A stretch of DNA of 16,104 nt from CAWBOV01 sp963790525 (GCA_963790525.1 CAWBOV010000001.1:1-16104); one strand, 5' to 3'; positions 1 to 8,662 are shown, counted from the first letter of the stretch. The notes: generated from the sequence alone by a model not told the origin. Numbers and translations are program-made.

Positions 1-456
1 GTCATCACTCGAAGAAATGATTCGATTCGCGTAGAAATGGTGCAATAAGCGGCGCTAGGCTAGGACTGCACTGCGGGTAACCCAGATTTCTTAGCTTTGT
101 AAGCTATAACGTGTTGGACTGACGACAAATACTCCGTCTGTTAAGTAGATACGGGTGCCAGCGGTGACGTAGTGAAGAAATGTGTAGATTCTATATAGAT
201 GGTAAGAGGGCGTAGGTGGCAAACCTGCGCCGAGCGTCCTAGTGACATGACAAACTCCCACTCTAAGCCTAAGTGGTAGGTCTTGATTCCAACGCCGTCC
301 ATAAATTTGAGATTATTAATTGGAGACACTGATCGCTGCGTCGTAATTCATTTCAAGATGTCTCTTCCAGGATTACCACAGAAAAAATCTCGCTCGCGAC
401 AACATCCCGAAAATCATTCTCGAAGACCAACGGGTCAAGACAGAACAATTCCACCA
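1..456. other. Low-GC segment without recognisable genes
   Basis: Hand counts of sample lines give roughly 33-48% GC, against far higher values in the rest of the window. Stops are frequent in all frames. The only open frames (141-329 on the minus strand, and the first part of one starting at 283) have no codon bias and match nothing I recognise. No transposase fragment, terminal inverted repeat or tRNA is visible. The composition changes at about 450-465, exactly where recognisable solute-binding-protein sequence begins in mid-gene. It may be contig-end or chimeric sequence, or foreign DNA inserted into the gene. Confidence 0.7.
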
Positions 457-845
457 CCAATTGCTGCACCCTCACCCCGGCCGAGCTGGCGACCTACTTG
501 CCCAACGGCGACTACGACCTCACGGTCAACTACTTCACCCGCGCCGACCCGGGTGCGCTGCAGTTCATCCTCAACCCGGCTGTGGCCAACTCGAAGGCGC
601 TGGCGACGCTCGCGCCGACCCAGCGTCACCGCGCACATCCAGGCGCTGTTCGCCAAGGCCATCCAGACGACCGACCGAGCCAGACCAAGCAGGCCTACGC
701 CGACCTGCAGGACTACCTGATCGACCAAGGCGTCATGTTCCCGCTGTTCGAGCGGGTGCAGGAGGCCGGGGTCGGCAGCCACGTCCACGGCTTCGCGTTC
801 ACGTCCGAGAGCTTCCTCAAGCTCAACGACGTCTGGAAGAGCTGA
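457..845 (+). pseudogene. Solute-binding protein, family 5 (peptide/nickel type), C-terminal fragment, frameshifted
   Basis: Only the last roughly 125 residues are present. The protein would be the extracytoplasmic receptor that delivers substrate to the permeases encoded next. The reading frame runs from about 457 with NGDYDLTVNYFTRADPGALQ, is lost near 620 and regained near 680 (a missing C in GACCGAGCC would explain the return). It ends LIDQGVMFPLFERVQ, then ESFLKLNDVWKS and a TGA at 843-845. The DYDLTV, Y-x-x-LQ-x-YL and MFPLFERV blocks are typical of the C-terminal lobe of SBP family 5. Signal peptide, lipobox and most of the protein are missing because the low-GC segment replaces them. 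The style recalls binding proteins associated with LLM monooxygenases (the KPN_01854-type family), but that subfamily call is from memory. Confidence 0.75.
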
Positions 846-912
846 CCGCAGCGCTGCCCGCCCGCGACCCGGCGGGGCAGGACCGCGTCGCACCCTCAGG
901 AGAGGCACTCCC

Positions 913-1891
913 ATGACCCGGTACATCGTGGGTCGCATCGTCCAGGCGATCGCCGTCCTCTGGGCGGCGTTCACCCTGACCTTCGCGATCCTCTATCTGC
1001 TGCCCAGCGACCCGATGCAGCTGCAGCTCGCGGCCGCCGGTGTCCAGGAGGACAGCCTCACCGAGGCCGCAGCTGGCCGCGCTGAAGCACAAGTTCGGCC
1101 TCGACCAGTCGATCTGGGCGCAGTACTGGCACCACCTCGCCGGCGCCCTGCACGGTGACTTCGGTACGTCGCTCAGCCAGGGCGTCCCGGTCAGTCAGCT
1201 GATCGGCCAGCGGATCGGGCAGACCCTGCTGCTCAGCGTCAGCCGCCGCGGTGGTGTCGCTGATCGCCGGATCGGCGCTGGCCTACGTCGCGACCTTCGT
1301 CCGGTGGAATCCGCTGCGGGTGTTCCTCACCCGGCTGCCGGCACTGGGCGCGTCGTTCCCGCAGTTCTTCGTGGCCCTGTTCCTCATCCAGTTCTTCTCG
1401 TTCAAGCTCGGCATGTTCCCGGCCACCGGCACCCAGGGCATCGGCGTCGCTGGTGATGCCGGTGATCACGATCTCCGTGCTGACCTCGTCGGTGCTGGCC
1501 CAGGTGCTGATCAAGAGTTTCGAGCGAGACGCTGCGGCAGCCCTACATCGTCACCGCTCGGGCCAAGGGACTGTCGCGCTCGGCGGTCCAGCGTCGGCAC
1601 GCCTTCCGCAACGCGGCCCTGCCGGCGATGACGATCCTCGGCGTCATCGTCGGCCTGACCGTCACCAGCTCGATCGTGGTCGAGACGGTCTTCACCCGCG
1701 AGGGCGTCGGCAAGCTCGCGCAGGAATCGGTGCTGTCCCAGGACGTGCCCGTCGTCCTGGCCGTGGTCACCATCGCCGCGGCGATCTTCGTGCTGGTCAA
1801 CCTGCTGGTCGATCTGCTCTACCCGCTGCTCGACCCGAGGATCTCCCACGGCCGGAGGCAAGGTGCGCATGCCCTGGTCGCGCCGAGGTGA
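913..1891 (+). pseudogene. ABC transporter permease, DppB/OppB type (frameshifted)
   Basis: First inner-membrane permease of the peptide-type importer. ATG 913 has a good ribosome site, AGGAGAGG at 898-905, 7 bases upstream. The N-terminus MTRYIVGRIVQAIAVLW is the classic DppB start, with one membrane helix followed by the periplasmic segment LKHKFGLDQSIWAQYW and GDFGTSL. Later frames give further membrane helices and the cytoplasmic EAA-like loop (YIVTARAKGLSR, then RHAFRNAALP), which contacts the ATPase. The frame changes near 1068, 1245, 1450 and 1525, each fitting one extra base. The open frame carrying the C-terminus stops at 1891. A stop at 1900-1902 would give an ATGA overlap with the next gene, as seen elsewhere in this operon, so the true end may be 1902. 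Expected intact length is about 325 residues, normal for the family. Confidence 0.9.
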
Positions 1892-1898
1892 GTGCGAT

Positions 1899-2846
1899 AT
1901 GACCATCGACAGTCACGTCTCCGCCGCGTTCGCCGACCCCACGGGTGAGCGCGCTCGCCGACGCACATACTGCGAGCTGGATACGCCGAAACCGGTCGAA
2001 CGGGGCGGGGGGCGCGGGGCGAACCTGCGCACGCGCTCGGCCAGCTGGCCCGCAAGCCGGTGTTCCTGCTCGCGGCGCTCTACGTGCTGTTCGTCGTCGT
2101 CTCGGCGTTCTGGCCCGAGACTGTTCACCTCTGACGGCCCGTACGACACCCACCCTCAGGCCGTGATGCATGTCGCCCAGCCTGCATCACCTGTTCGGCA
2201 CCGACAACTACGGCCGCGACCAGTGGACCCGGATGCTGTACGGGTCGGCCCTGACCATCAAGGCGACCCTGATGGCGCTGGCCATCGCGCTCGTCGCTCG
2301 GCCTCGGGCTCGGCGTGATCTCGGGCTTCTTCGGCGGCTTCGTCGACGCGTTCCTGATGCGCATCGTCGACGTGCTGCTCGCGATCCCCGGCCTGCTCCT
2401 GGCGCTGTCGATCGTCACCGCGCTCGGATACGGCACCGTGCCGGTCGCCGTCGGCGGTCGGCATCGGCATCGTTCCGGGATTCGCCCGCACGACTCGGGC
2501 CGAGGTGCTGCGCGTCAAGACGCTGCCGTTCGTCGAGGCGGCCCGAGCCGGCGGTGCGTCGCAGGCGTCGGGTGCTGGTACGGCACATCCTGCCCGAACT
2601 CCTGGGGTCCGGTGGCCGTGCTCGCCGTGCTCGACGCCGGCGTGGCGATCATCGCCATCGCGTCGCTGAGCTTCCTCGGTTTCGGCGCCGCTCCGCCGGC
2701 CGCCGAGTGGGGCACGCTCATCGCCGACGGCCGTAACTACCTGGTCACGTCGTGGTGGTTGAGCCTGCTGCCCGGGCTGTTCGTCGCGCTGCTCGTGCTC
2801 TCGCCTCAACCACATCTCCAAGACCCTGCAGGAGCTCGAGCGATGA
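1899..2846 (+). pseudogene. ABC transporter permease, DppC/OppC type (frameshifted)
   Basis: Second permease of the importer. It probably starts at ATG 1899 (MTIDSHVSAAFADP), with a long polar N-terminus before the first helix (RKPVFLLAALYVLF in another frame). Family hallmarks are HHLFGTDNYGRDQWTRMLYG, which is the HxLGTDxxGRD block of OppC/DppC proteins, then VISGFFGGFVDAFLMRIVD, ARTTRAEVLRVK and VEAARAGG, which is the cytoplasmic EAA loop, and ASLSFLGFGAAPPAAEWG near the C-terminus. The end reads LNHISKTLQELER with TGA at 2844-2846, overlapping the ATG of the ATPase gene (ATGA). About eight frame changes occur, all consistent with single-base insertions. Corrected length is about 310 residues. 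Confidence 0.9.
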
Positions 2847-4518
2847 CCACGAGCATCCTTCGGGAGACTGTCGGGACTCCTCAACGTCGGCGCTGGTGTC
2901 GATCAGCGGACTCGACGTCGGTTACGTCCGCCATCGCTCGGTGCGGCCGGCCGTCGTCGGGCTGGATCTCACGGTCAACGCCGGCGAGGTCGTGGCCATC
3001 GTCGGAGAGTCCGGCTCCGGCAAGACCACCACGGCCAACGCGATCATCGGGCTGCTGCCGCGCCAACGGCCGCATCACCGCCGGCTCCGCGCTCGTCGAC
3101 GGGGTCGAGACCGCGGGGGCCAAGGAACGCACCCTGCGCTTCGCTGCGCGGATCGGTCGTCGGCCTGATCCCGCAGGACCCGATGGTGAGCCTGAATCCC
3201 ACCAAGCGGATCGGGGCCCAGATCGCCGAGGCGGTGCGAGCTCCGAGGGGTCACGGGCGCGCAGGTCGACGCCGAGGTCGTCGAGTTCCTCGAGCAGGCC
3301 GGCGTGCCCGACCCCGAACTGCGCGCTCGGCAGTATCCGCACGAGCTGTCCGGCGGCCTGCGGCAGCGCGTCCTCATCGCCATCGCCCTGGCCGGTCGCC
3401 CCAAGCTGATCATCGCTGACGAACCCACCAGCGCTCTCGACGTCACCGTCCAGAAGCGGATCCTCGACCACCTCTGCGGACTGGTCCGCGACCAGGGGAT
3501 CTCGCTGCTGATCATCACGCACGACCTGGCCATCGCCGCCGACCGCGCCGACCGGGTCATGGTGATGCAGGCCGGCCGCAAGGTCGAGGAGGGCGACCCG
3601 CGCAGCATCCTGGTCGCCCCGCGCGCAGGCATACACGCGGCGGCTCATCGCGGCCGCGCCCGGGCTCGCCAACGGCGGGCAGGTCGTGCCGCGCTTCGAC
3701 GTCCGCGGCGCAGGGCCAGCCCGAGCCGATCCTGACGCTGACCGGGGTCAGCAAGACCTTCGCAGTCCACGACTCCGACGCGGGCAGCGTGGGTTCAATG
3801 CGCTGGAGGACATCACCGTCAGCGTGCCGCGCGGCCGAACCCACGCGCTGGTCGGCGAGTCAGGATGTGGCAAGACGACGACCCTGCGCATCGCCCTCGG
3901 TCTGGAGGCGGCCGACCAGGGGGTCGGTCGTGCTCGACGGCACCGAGATCGGCGGCCTCTCCTGGACGAAGCTGCGGCCCCTGCGGCGCAAGGCCCAGCT
4001 CGTACACCAGGACCCGTTCGCGACGCTCGACCCGAAATTCACCATCGCGCAGTCGATCACCGAGCCGCTGGTCGTCGTTCAAGGTCGGAGACCGTCGGAG
4101 CCGGCACGCTCGAGCCGAGGGAGCTGCTCGACCAGGTCGCCTTGCCGGTCGCCTACTGGATCGGCTCCCGGCCGAACTCTCCGGCGGGCAGCGCCAGCGG
4201 GTGGCCATCGCCCGGGCGCTGGCCCTCAGCCCCGATCTGCTGATGCTCGACGAGCCGGTCTCCGCGCTCGACGTGTCCGTGCAGGAACAGATCCTGCGCT
4301 GCTTGCCGACCTGCAGACGCAGGCTCGGCCTGTCCTACCTGTTCGTCTCGCACGACCTGGCCGTCGTCGCCGAGATCTCGCACACGGTCTCGGTGATGAG
4401 GCAAGGGCCGGGTCGATCGAGCAGGGGCCGGTCGCCGAGGTCTTCACCAATCCGCAGGACCAGTACACCCGGGAGCTCATCGACGGCGATTCCCGGGCAG
4501 ACCCACCGCCGCAGCTGA
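2843..4518 (+). pseudogene. Fused double ABC ATPase, DppD-DppF type (frameshifted)
   Basis: Cytoplasmic ATPase that powers the importer. Domain 1 shows Walker A GESGSGKTT near 3004-3030, Q-loop IPQDPMVSLNP near 3171-3200, signature LSGGLRQR near 3346-3369, Walker B LIIADEPTSALD near 3409-3440 and H-loop ITHDL. Domain 2 shows Walker A GESGCGKTT near 3856-3882, Q-loop HQDPFATLDP near 4003-4032, signature LSGGQRQR, Walker B LLMLDEPVSALD and VSHDL. The text linking them (YTRRLIAAAPGL, then about 30 residues) has no stop or new start, so both domains probably form one chain of about 550 residues. Most family members are two separate proteins, but such fusions are known. More than ten frame changes are present. 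The likely end is AIPGQTHRRS with TGA 4516-4518. Confidence 0.92.
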
Positions 4519-4538
4519 AGACCGCCGGAGAGCGCACG

Positions 4539-5681
4539 ATGACCACCTTGGCCAGCCGCGAATCGCGTGGCGTCCGAAGCTGCGGTGCTGGGCAAGCGGC
4601 TGGGATTCAACACCCGGGTGTCGTTCCCGACCGGTGAGGCGGCCCGCGGCCTGCGCGAGGGCATCGAGCTGTTCCGGGCCGCCGAAGAGCTGGGCTACCA
4701 GTCCGGCTGGGCTTACCAGCGCCACTTCGACAACTACCTCTCCTCACCGATCCCGTTCTTCGCCGCGGCCGGGCAGCACACCTCGCGGATCACCCTCGGT
4801 AGTGCGGTCATCCCGGCGCGCTACCAGGAGCCGATCCTGCTCGCCGAGGCGGCCGGCACCGCCGACCTGCTGACCGGCGGCCGCCTGCAGCTGGCGTTCT
4901 CCAGCGGCACCGACATCTGGGACGCGGTCTTCGGCGGCGTCGACACCGACGCCCGCACCGAGGGGCAACGCCGGCTGGCGCGTTTCCTCGCCGGCGTGGG
5001 CGGCGAGACCATCCACACCGTCACCGAGCGCAAGGGAATCGGCGGGCCGCCGGTCGGCACCGAGACTGCGCGGTGACGCCGCACAGCCCGGGCCTGCGTG
5101 ATCGGATCTGGTACGGCTCGGGCAGCATCGCCTCGGCGGTGACGGCGGCGCACCAGGGGCTGCGGCTGATCACCGGCACCATCCTGCACGACGTCACCGA
5201 CGGTGCGTCCTTCCCAGATCACCAGGCTGTCTCATCGAGCGAGTACCGAGCCGCGTGGGCCGAGCGCGCACGGCACCGAGCCGCCGCCGGTCGCGGTGGC
5301 CGCCTCGATCCTGCCGGGCACGACGCCCGAGCTGCGGAGACCTACGCCGCCTACGACCTCGAGCGTCGAACCCACGGCCCGGCCGCGTCCCGCCCGAAGG
5401 GAGCGCTGCGAGCCCACGCTGTCGGCCGATCTGCCGCCCGGCATGGCCATGAGCCCCGTCTACCACGGTGATCCGGACGCAGGTCATCCGGGCCGTGCTG
5501 GCCGATCCCGGGCTCTGCGCCGCCGACGAGGTCGTGCTGTTCCTTCCGCCGGCCTTCGGGCTGGCCGAGAACGTCAGGCTGCTCGCCGACCTGGCCGGCA
5601 CGGTCGCGCCGGCGCTGGGCTGGACGCCGGCACATGAACGAGACCATAAGCGCGCATTACGAGAAGAGGAGACTGGCATGA
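4539..5681 (+). pseudogene. LLM-class FMN-dependent monooxygenase (frameshifted)
   Basis: Luciferase-like TIM-barrel flavoenzyme predicted to oxidise the imported substrate with FMNH2 and O2. The N-terminal half is intact in one frame (about 4567-5040): KRLGFNTRVSFPTGEAARG, ELFRAAEELGYQSGW, QRHFDN, ITLGSAVIPARYQEPILLAE and GGRLQLAFSSG are the usual LLM core strands and helices. Then LRDRIWYGSGSIASAV, ASILPGTTPELR, ADEVVLFLPPAFG and LLADLAGTVAPALGW follow in changing frames. The start is either ATG 4539 with one extra base just downstream, or GTG 4567. The end at TGA 5679-5681 assumes one frame change near 5630. It gives the tail HYEKRRLA and an ATGA overlap with the next gene. The actual substrate cannot be read from the sequence. 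Confidence 0.85.
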
Positions 5682-6201
5682 GCACCGTCGTCGTGGTGGG
5701 AAACCCGAAGCCGAGGTCGCGCACCTACGACGCGGCCCAGGTCGTCGTCGAGCAGCTGACCGGACGCGCCGCCGACGTGTCCCTCGACCTGGCCGATCTC
5801 GGCGCCGGCCTGCTCGACTGGTCGGACCCGCACGTCGCCCTGGCGGTGGACGCAGGTGAAGGCAGCGTCCCTCGTGGTGGTCGCCAGCCCGACGTACAAG
5901 GCGACGTACACCGGACTGCTGAAGCTCTTCCTCGATCGCTTCGGGGCCGGACTCGCTGGCCGGCGTCACGGCCGTTCCCGCTCATGCTCGGCGGGGACTG
6001 GCGCCACTGCGCTGGCGCCGGAGGTGTTCCTCAAGCCGGTGCTGGCCGAGATCGGCGCGTCCACATCCGACCCGTGCGCTGTTCCTCCTCGACTCGGACG
6101 CCGACGGCGGCTTCGCCGAGTCGCCGACCCTGGCGGCGTGGCTGGACAGCGCCGCGCCGCCAGCTGCCGACTGCTCGGATGATCGGGAGCCCGCACGATG
6201 A
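5678..6201 (+). pseudogene. NAD(P)H-dependent FMN reductase, SsuE/MsuE type (frameshifted)
   Basis: Flavodoxin-fold reductase that would supply FMNH2 to the monooxygenase encoded just upstream. It starts at ATG 5678 with MSTVVVVGNPKPRSRTYDAA. The GNPKPRSRT loop is the FMN-phosphate-binding motif of this family. After one frame change come VVVASPTYKATYTGLLKLFL, PLMLGGDWRH, ALAPEVFLKPVLAEIGA and LFLLDSDADGGFAE. The SPTYKATYTG block is characteristic of the LLM-partner FMN reductases. The stop TGA 6199-6201 overlaps the ATG of the following flavin reductase. About five frame changes are present, each fitting one inserted base. Corrected length is about 173 residues, normal for the family. Confidence 0.87.
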
Positions 6202-6688
6202 CCGGACTCGCCGTGCTCGACGCCGCTCCGGCTGCGTCGAGGTGTTCGGCGCATTTCCCTCCGGCGTCACGGCGGTCGCGGCGCTGGCTGACGGCGCCCC
6301 GGTCGGCATGGCGGCCAGCTCGTTCACGTCCGTCTCACTGGATCCGGCGCTGGTGTCGATCTGCGTCGCGCACGGCTCCACGACCTGGTCGGTGCTGCGC
6401 GATGCACCGCGGCTCGGTGTCGAGCATCCTGTCGGCCGAGCAGGCGACATGCGGGGCGGCAGCTCGGTACGCGCGGCGACGATCGGTTCGCCGGTCTGGA
6501 CTGGCGGGCCACCGACGGACGGTGCAGTGCTGCTGGACGGCGCCAGCGGATGGCTGGACACCAGCATCGAGCAGCAGGTGCGCGCCGGCGACCACGACAT
6601 CGTCGTGCTCGCCGTGCACGACCTGGACGCCGACCACGACATCAGCCCGCTGGTGTTCCACGCCAGCCAGTTCCGCCGCCTGCACTGA
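6198..6688 (+). pseudogene. Flavin reductase-like FMN-binding protein, DIM6/NTAB type (frameshifted)
   Basis: Split-barrel flavin reductase domain protein, a second possible source of reduced flavin for the LLM enzyme. It starts at ATG 6198 (MTGLAVLDAAP). After a frame change it reads GAFPSGVTAVAALADG, VGMAASSFTSVSLDPALVSI and CVAHGSTTW, all standard motifs of the family: the PSGVTVV-type start, the ASSF(T/S)S(V/L)SLDPPL flavin-binding strand and the nearby S/T residues. Later pieces read DRFAGLDWRATD, LLDGASGWLD and AGDHDIVVLAVHDL, ending SQFRRLH with TGA 6686-6688. The expected length of about 162 residues is normal. It is the last gene of the transporter/monooxygenase operon; an inverted repeat follows 8 bases later. 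Confidence 0.87.
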
Positions 6689-6696
6689 GAGGGTCT

Positions 6697-6748
6697 TTTC
6701 ACACGGAGGCGGCCGATCCGGCGCTCGGAACACCGGTGCCGTGTGAAA
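6697..6748. promoter_or_regulatory. 10-bp perfect inverted repeat between operon end and sulfurtransferase gene
   Basis: TTTCACACGG at 6697-6706 is an exact reverse complement of CCGTGTGAAA at 6739-6748, with a 32-base spacer that also holds the palindrome CACCGGTG at 6731-6738. It sits 8 bases after the flavin reductase stop and 24 bases before the sulfurtransferase start. It could be a stem-loop that ends or stabilises the operon transcript, or an operator for the sulfurtransferase gene. No U-tract follows, so a classical intrinsic terminator is unlikely. Confidence 0.5.
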
Positions 6749-6772
6749 GGCCGGTAGGGGCATCATGGGCAC

Positions 6773-7618
6773 ATGAACGCCCTCGCCGGACCACTGCTCG
6801 ACGCGGCCACGCTCCACACCCTGCTGGACTCGGACCGGCCGCCCGTCGTCTGTGACGTGCGCTGGGCGCTGGCCACGGGCGCCGATCGGGACGCCTACCT
6901 GCACGGGCATATTCCCGGCGCGCAGTTCCTCCACATGGAGCGTGACCTGTCCGGCGCGCCGGGCGAGCGGGGTCGGCACCCGCTGCCGGCAGCCGAGGAG
7001 GTCGCGGCGGCGATGCGGGCGGTCGGGATCAACGGGGACTCGGTGGTCGTGTGTTACGACGCCGGTCCGGGGATGTCGGCCGCGCGCGCCTGGTGGTTGC
7101 TGCGCCACCTCGGTCATCAGGAGACCTACGTCCTCGACGGCGGACTCGCCGCGTGGACGGCACAGGGCCTCCCGGTGACCACCGAGATCACCGTCCCGGC
7201 GCCGGGCGATGTCACGGTCGGCCCGTCCCTCGCCGCGACGGTCGAGGCCGGAGACGTGCCGGCGGCCGCAGCCGAGGGGATCCTGCTCGACGCGCGGGAC
7301 CACGAGCGCTACCTGGGACTCGTCGAGCCGGTGGATCCGGTCGCCGGGCACATCCCGGGAGCTGTCAGCGCCCAGACGAAGGACAACGTGGGCCCGGACG
7401 GGCTGTTCCTGTCACCGGCCGCCCTCAAGGACCGCTTCGACGCCCTCGGGGTCAGCGCCGGCAGGCCGACCACCGTGTACTGCGGATCGGGCGTGACCGC
7501 GGCTCATGAGATCCTCGCGCTGGAGGCAGCGGGGTACAAAGCAGCCCTGTACCCCGGGTCCTGGTCGCATTGGATCACCGATGCGTCCCGCCCGGTCGCG
7601 ACGTCCGAGCGCTGGTAG
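6773..7618 (+). CDS. Sulfurtransferase, 3-mercaptopyruvate type (two rhodanese domains)
   Basis: 281 residues with two rhodanese domains (about 10-135 and 155-278). The C-terminal domain carries the catalytic loop CGSGVTA with Cys237. This loop sequence is the mercaptopyruvate sulfurtransferase form (as in E. coli SseA), while thiosulfate sulfurtransferases usually have CRKGVTA. Other family marks are GHIPGAQF, YDAGPGMSAARAWWLL, VLDGGLAAW, GHIPGA and PGSWSHWI. It moves sulfane sulfur from 3-mercaptopyruvate (or thiosulfate) to an acceptor in the cytoplasm. Start ATG 6773 is preceded by TAGGGG at 6755-6760; the ATG at 6764 meets a stop at once. The reading frame is intact, in contrast to the operon upstream. 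It is convergent with the next gene, 24 bases apart. Confidence 0.95.
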   Translation: MNALAGPLLDAATLHTLLDSDRPPVVCDVRWALATGADRDAYLHGHIPGAQFLHMERDLSGAPGERGRHPLPAAEEVAAAMRAVGINGDSVVVCYDAGPGMSAARAWWLLRHLGHQETYVLDGGLAAWTAQGLPVTTEITVPAPGDVTVGPSLAATVEAGDVPAAAAEGILLDARDHERYLGLVEPVDPVAGHIPGAVSAQTKDNVGPDGLFLSPAALKDRFDALGVSAGRPTTVYCGSGVTAAHEILALEAAGYKAALYPGSWSHWITDASRPVATSERW

Positions 7619-7642
7619 ACGGGCTGCACGTGAGGGCAGTGC

Positions 7643-8662
7643 TCAGCGCCAGCCGAGGTCCGGCGCGACCAGGGTCAGGAGTGATTCGAGCACGTGCGCG
7701 CAGTACTCCACGCCGAGCTGGTTGGGGATGGTGAGCAGCAGGGTGTCGGCCGCGGCGATCGCCTCGTCCTCGGCCAGCTGGGCGACGAGCTGGTCGGGCT
7801 CTCCGGCGTAGGTCTTGCCGAAGCGCGCCTTGCCGCCGTCGAGGAATCCGACCTGGTCCTGGGAGTCGCCCTCCCGCCCGAAGTAGGCACGGTCCAGGTC
7901 GTCGACGATCGGGAAGATGCTGCGGCTGACCGACACACGAGGCTCGCGCGGGTGACCGGCCTCGCCCCACGCCTTGCGGAACCGCTCGATCTGCTCGGCC
8001 TGCAGCTGGTGGAACGGAACGCCCGTGTCCTCGCTCAGCAGCGTGGAGCTCATCAGGTTCATCCCTTGCTCGGCAGCCCATTCGGCCGTCGCGCGGGTGC
8101 CGGCACCCCACCAGATCCGCTCCCGCAGACCCTCGGAGTGCGGCTCGATACGCAGCAGGCCGGGCGGATTGGCGAACATCGGCCGCGGGTTCGGCTGGGC
8201 GAAACCGTCGCCCTCGATCACCTGGAGGAAGACCCGCGCGTGCTCGCGCGCCAGGTCGGCATGATCGCTGCCCTCTGCCGGGGCGTACCCGAAGTAGCGG
8301 TAGCCGTCGATCACCTGCTCGGGTGAGCCGCGGCTGATGCCGAGCTGCAGGCGCCCGCCGGAGATGAGGTCCGCGGACCCGGCGTCCTCAGCCATGTAGA
8401 GCGGGTTCTCGTAGCGCATGTCGATCACGCCGGTCCCGATCTCGATCCGGCTGGTCCGCGCTCCGATGGCGGCGAGCAGCGGGAACGGCGAGGCGAGCTG
8501 GTTGGCGAAGTGGTGCACGCGGAAGTACGCGCCGTCCGCGCCGAGTTCTTCCGCGGCGACCGCGAGGTCGATGGACTGGAGCAGGACATCGGAGGCCGAG
8601 CGGGCCTGCGAATGGGGCGAGGGCGTCCAGTGACCGAAGGACAGGAATCCGATGCGCTTCAT
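7643..8662 (-). CDS. LLM-class flavin-dependent oxidoreductase
   Basis: 339-residue luciferase-like TIM-barrel protein starting MKRIGFLSFGHWTPSP. Core motifs are AAEELGADGAYFRVHHF (about 36-52), ASPFPLLAAIGARTSRIEIG, VIDMRYENPLYMAEDAG, SGGRLQLGISRGSPEQ and a C-terminal LLLTIPNQLG block. These place it in the bacterial luciferase-like superfamily, most likely FMN-dependent. I chose the start at 8662 because the homology begins there and GGAAGG lies just upstream; the frame is open to 8803, but that extension (Pro/Cys-rich) looks non-coding. No dedicated flavin reductase lies next to it; the operon-borne reductases at 5678-6688 could serve. It is a different, shorter subfamily from the operon LLM enzyme and the substrate is unknown. 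The gene is divergent from the hemerythrin gene. Confidence 0.93.
   Translation of the reverse strand: MKRIGFLSFGHWTPSPHSQARSASDVLLQSIDLAVAAEELGADGAYFRVHHFANQLASPFPLLAAIGARTSRIEIGTGVIDMRYENPLYMAEDAGSADLISGGRLQLGISRGSPEQVIDGYRYFGYAPAEGSDHADLAREHARVFLQVIEGDGFAQPNPRPMFANPPGLLRIEPHSEGLRERIWWGAGTRATAEWAAEQGMNLMSSTLLSEDTGVPFHQLQAEQIERFRKAWGEAGHPREPRVSVSRSIFPIVDDLDRAYFGREGDSQDQVGFLDGGKARFGKTYAGEPDQLVAQLAEDEAIAAADTLLLTIPNQLGVEYCAHVLESLLTLVAPDLGWR

Noticed and set aside
240..302. tRNA-like stretch with a GGTCTTGATTCC loop
   Set aside because: No matching acceptor stem, D-arm or anticodon stem could be folded around it.
457..6688. Programmed ribosomal frameshifting as a cause of the frame changes
   Set aside because: The events are far too many, in unrelated genes, and lack slippery heptamers or downstream structures.
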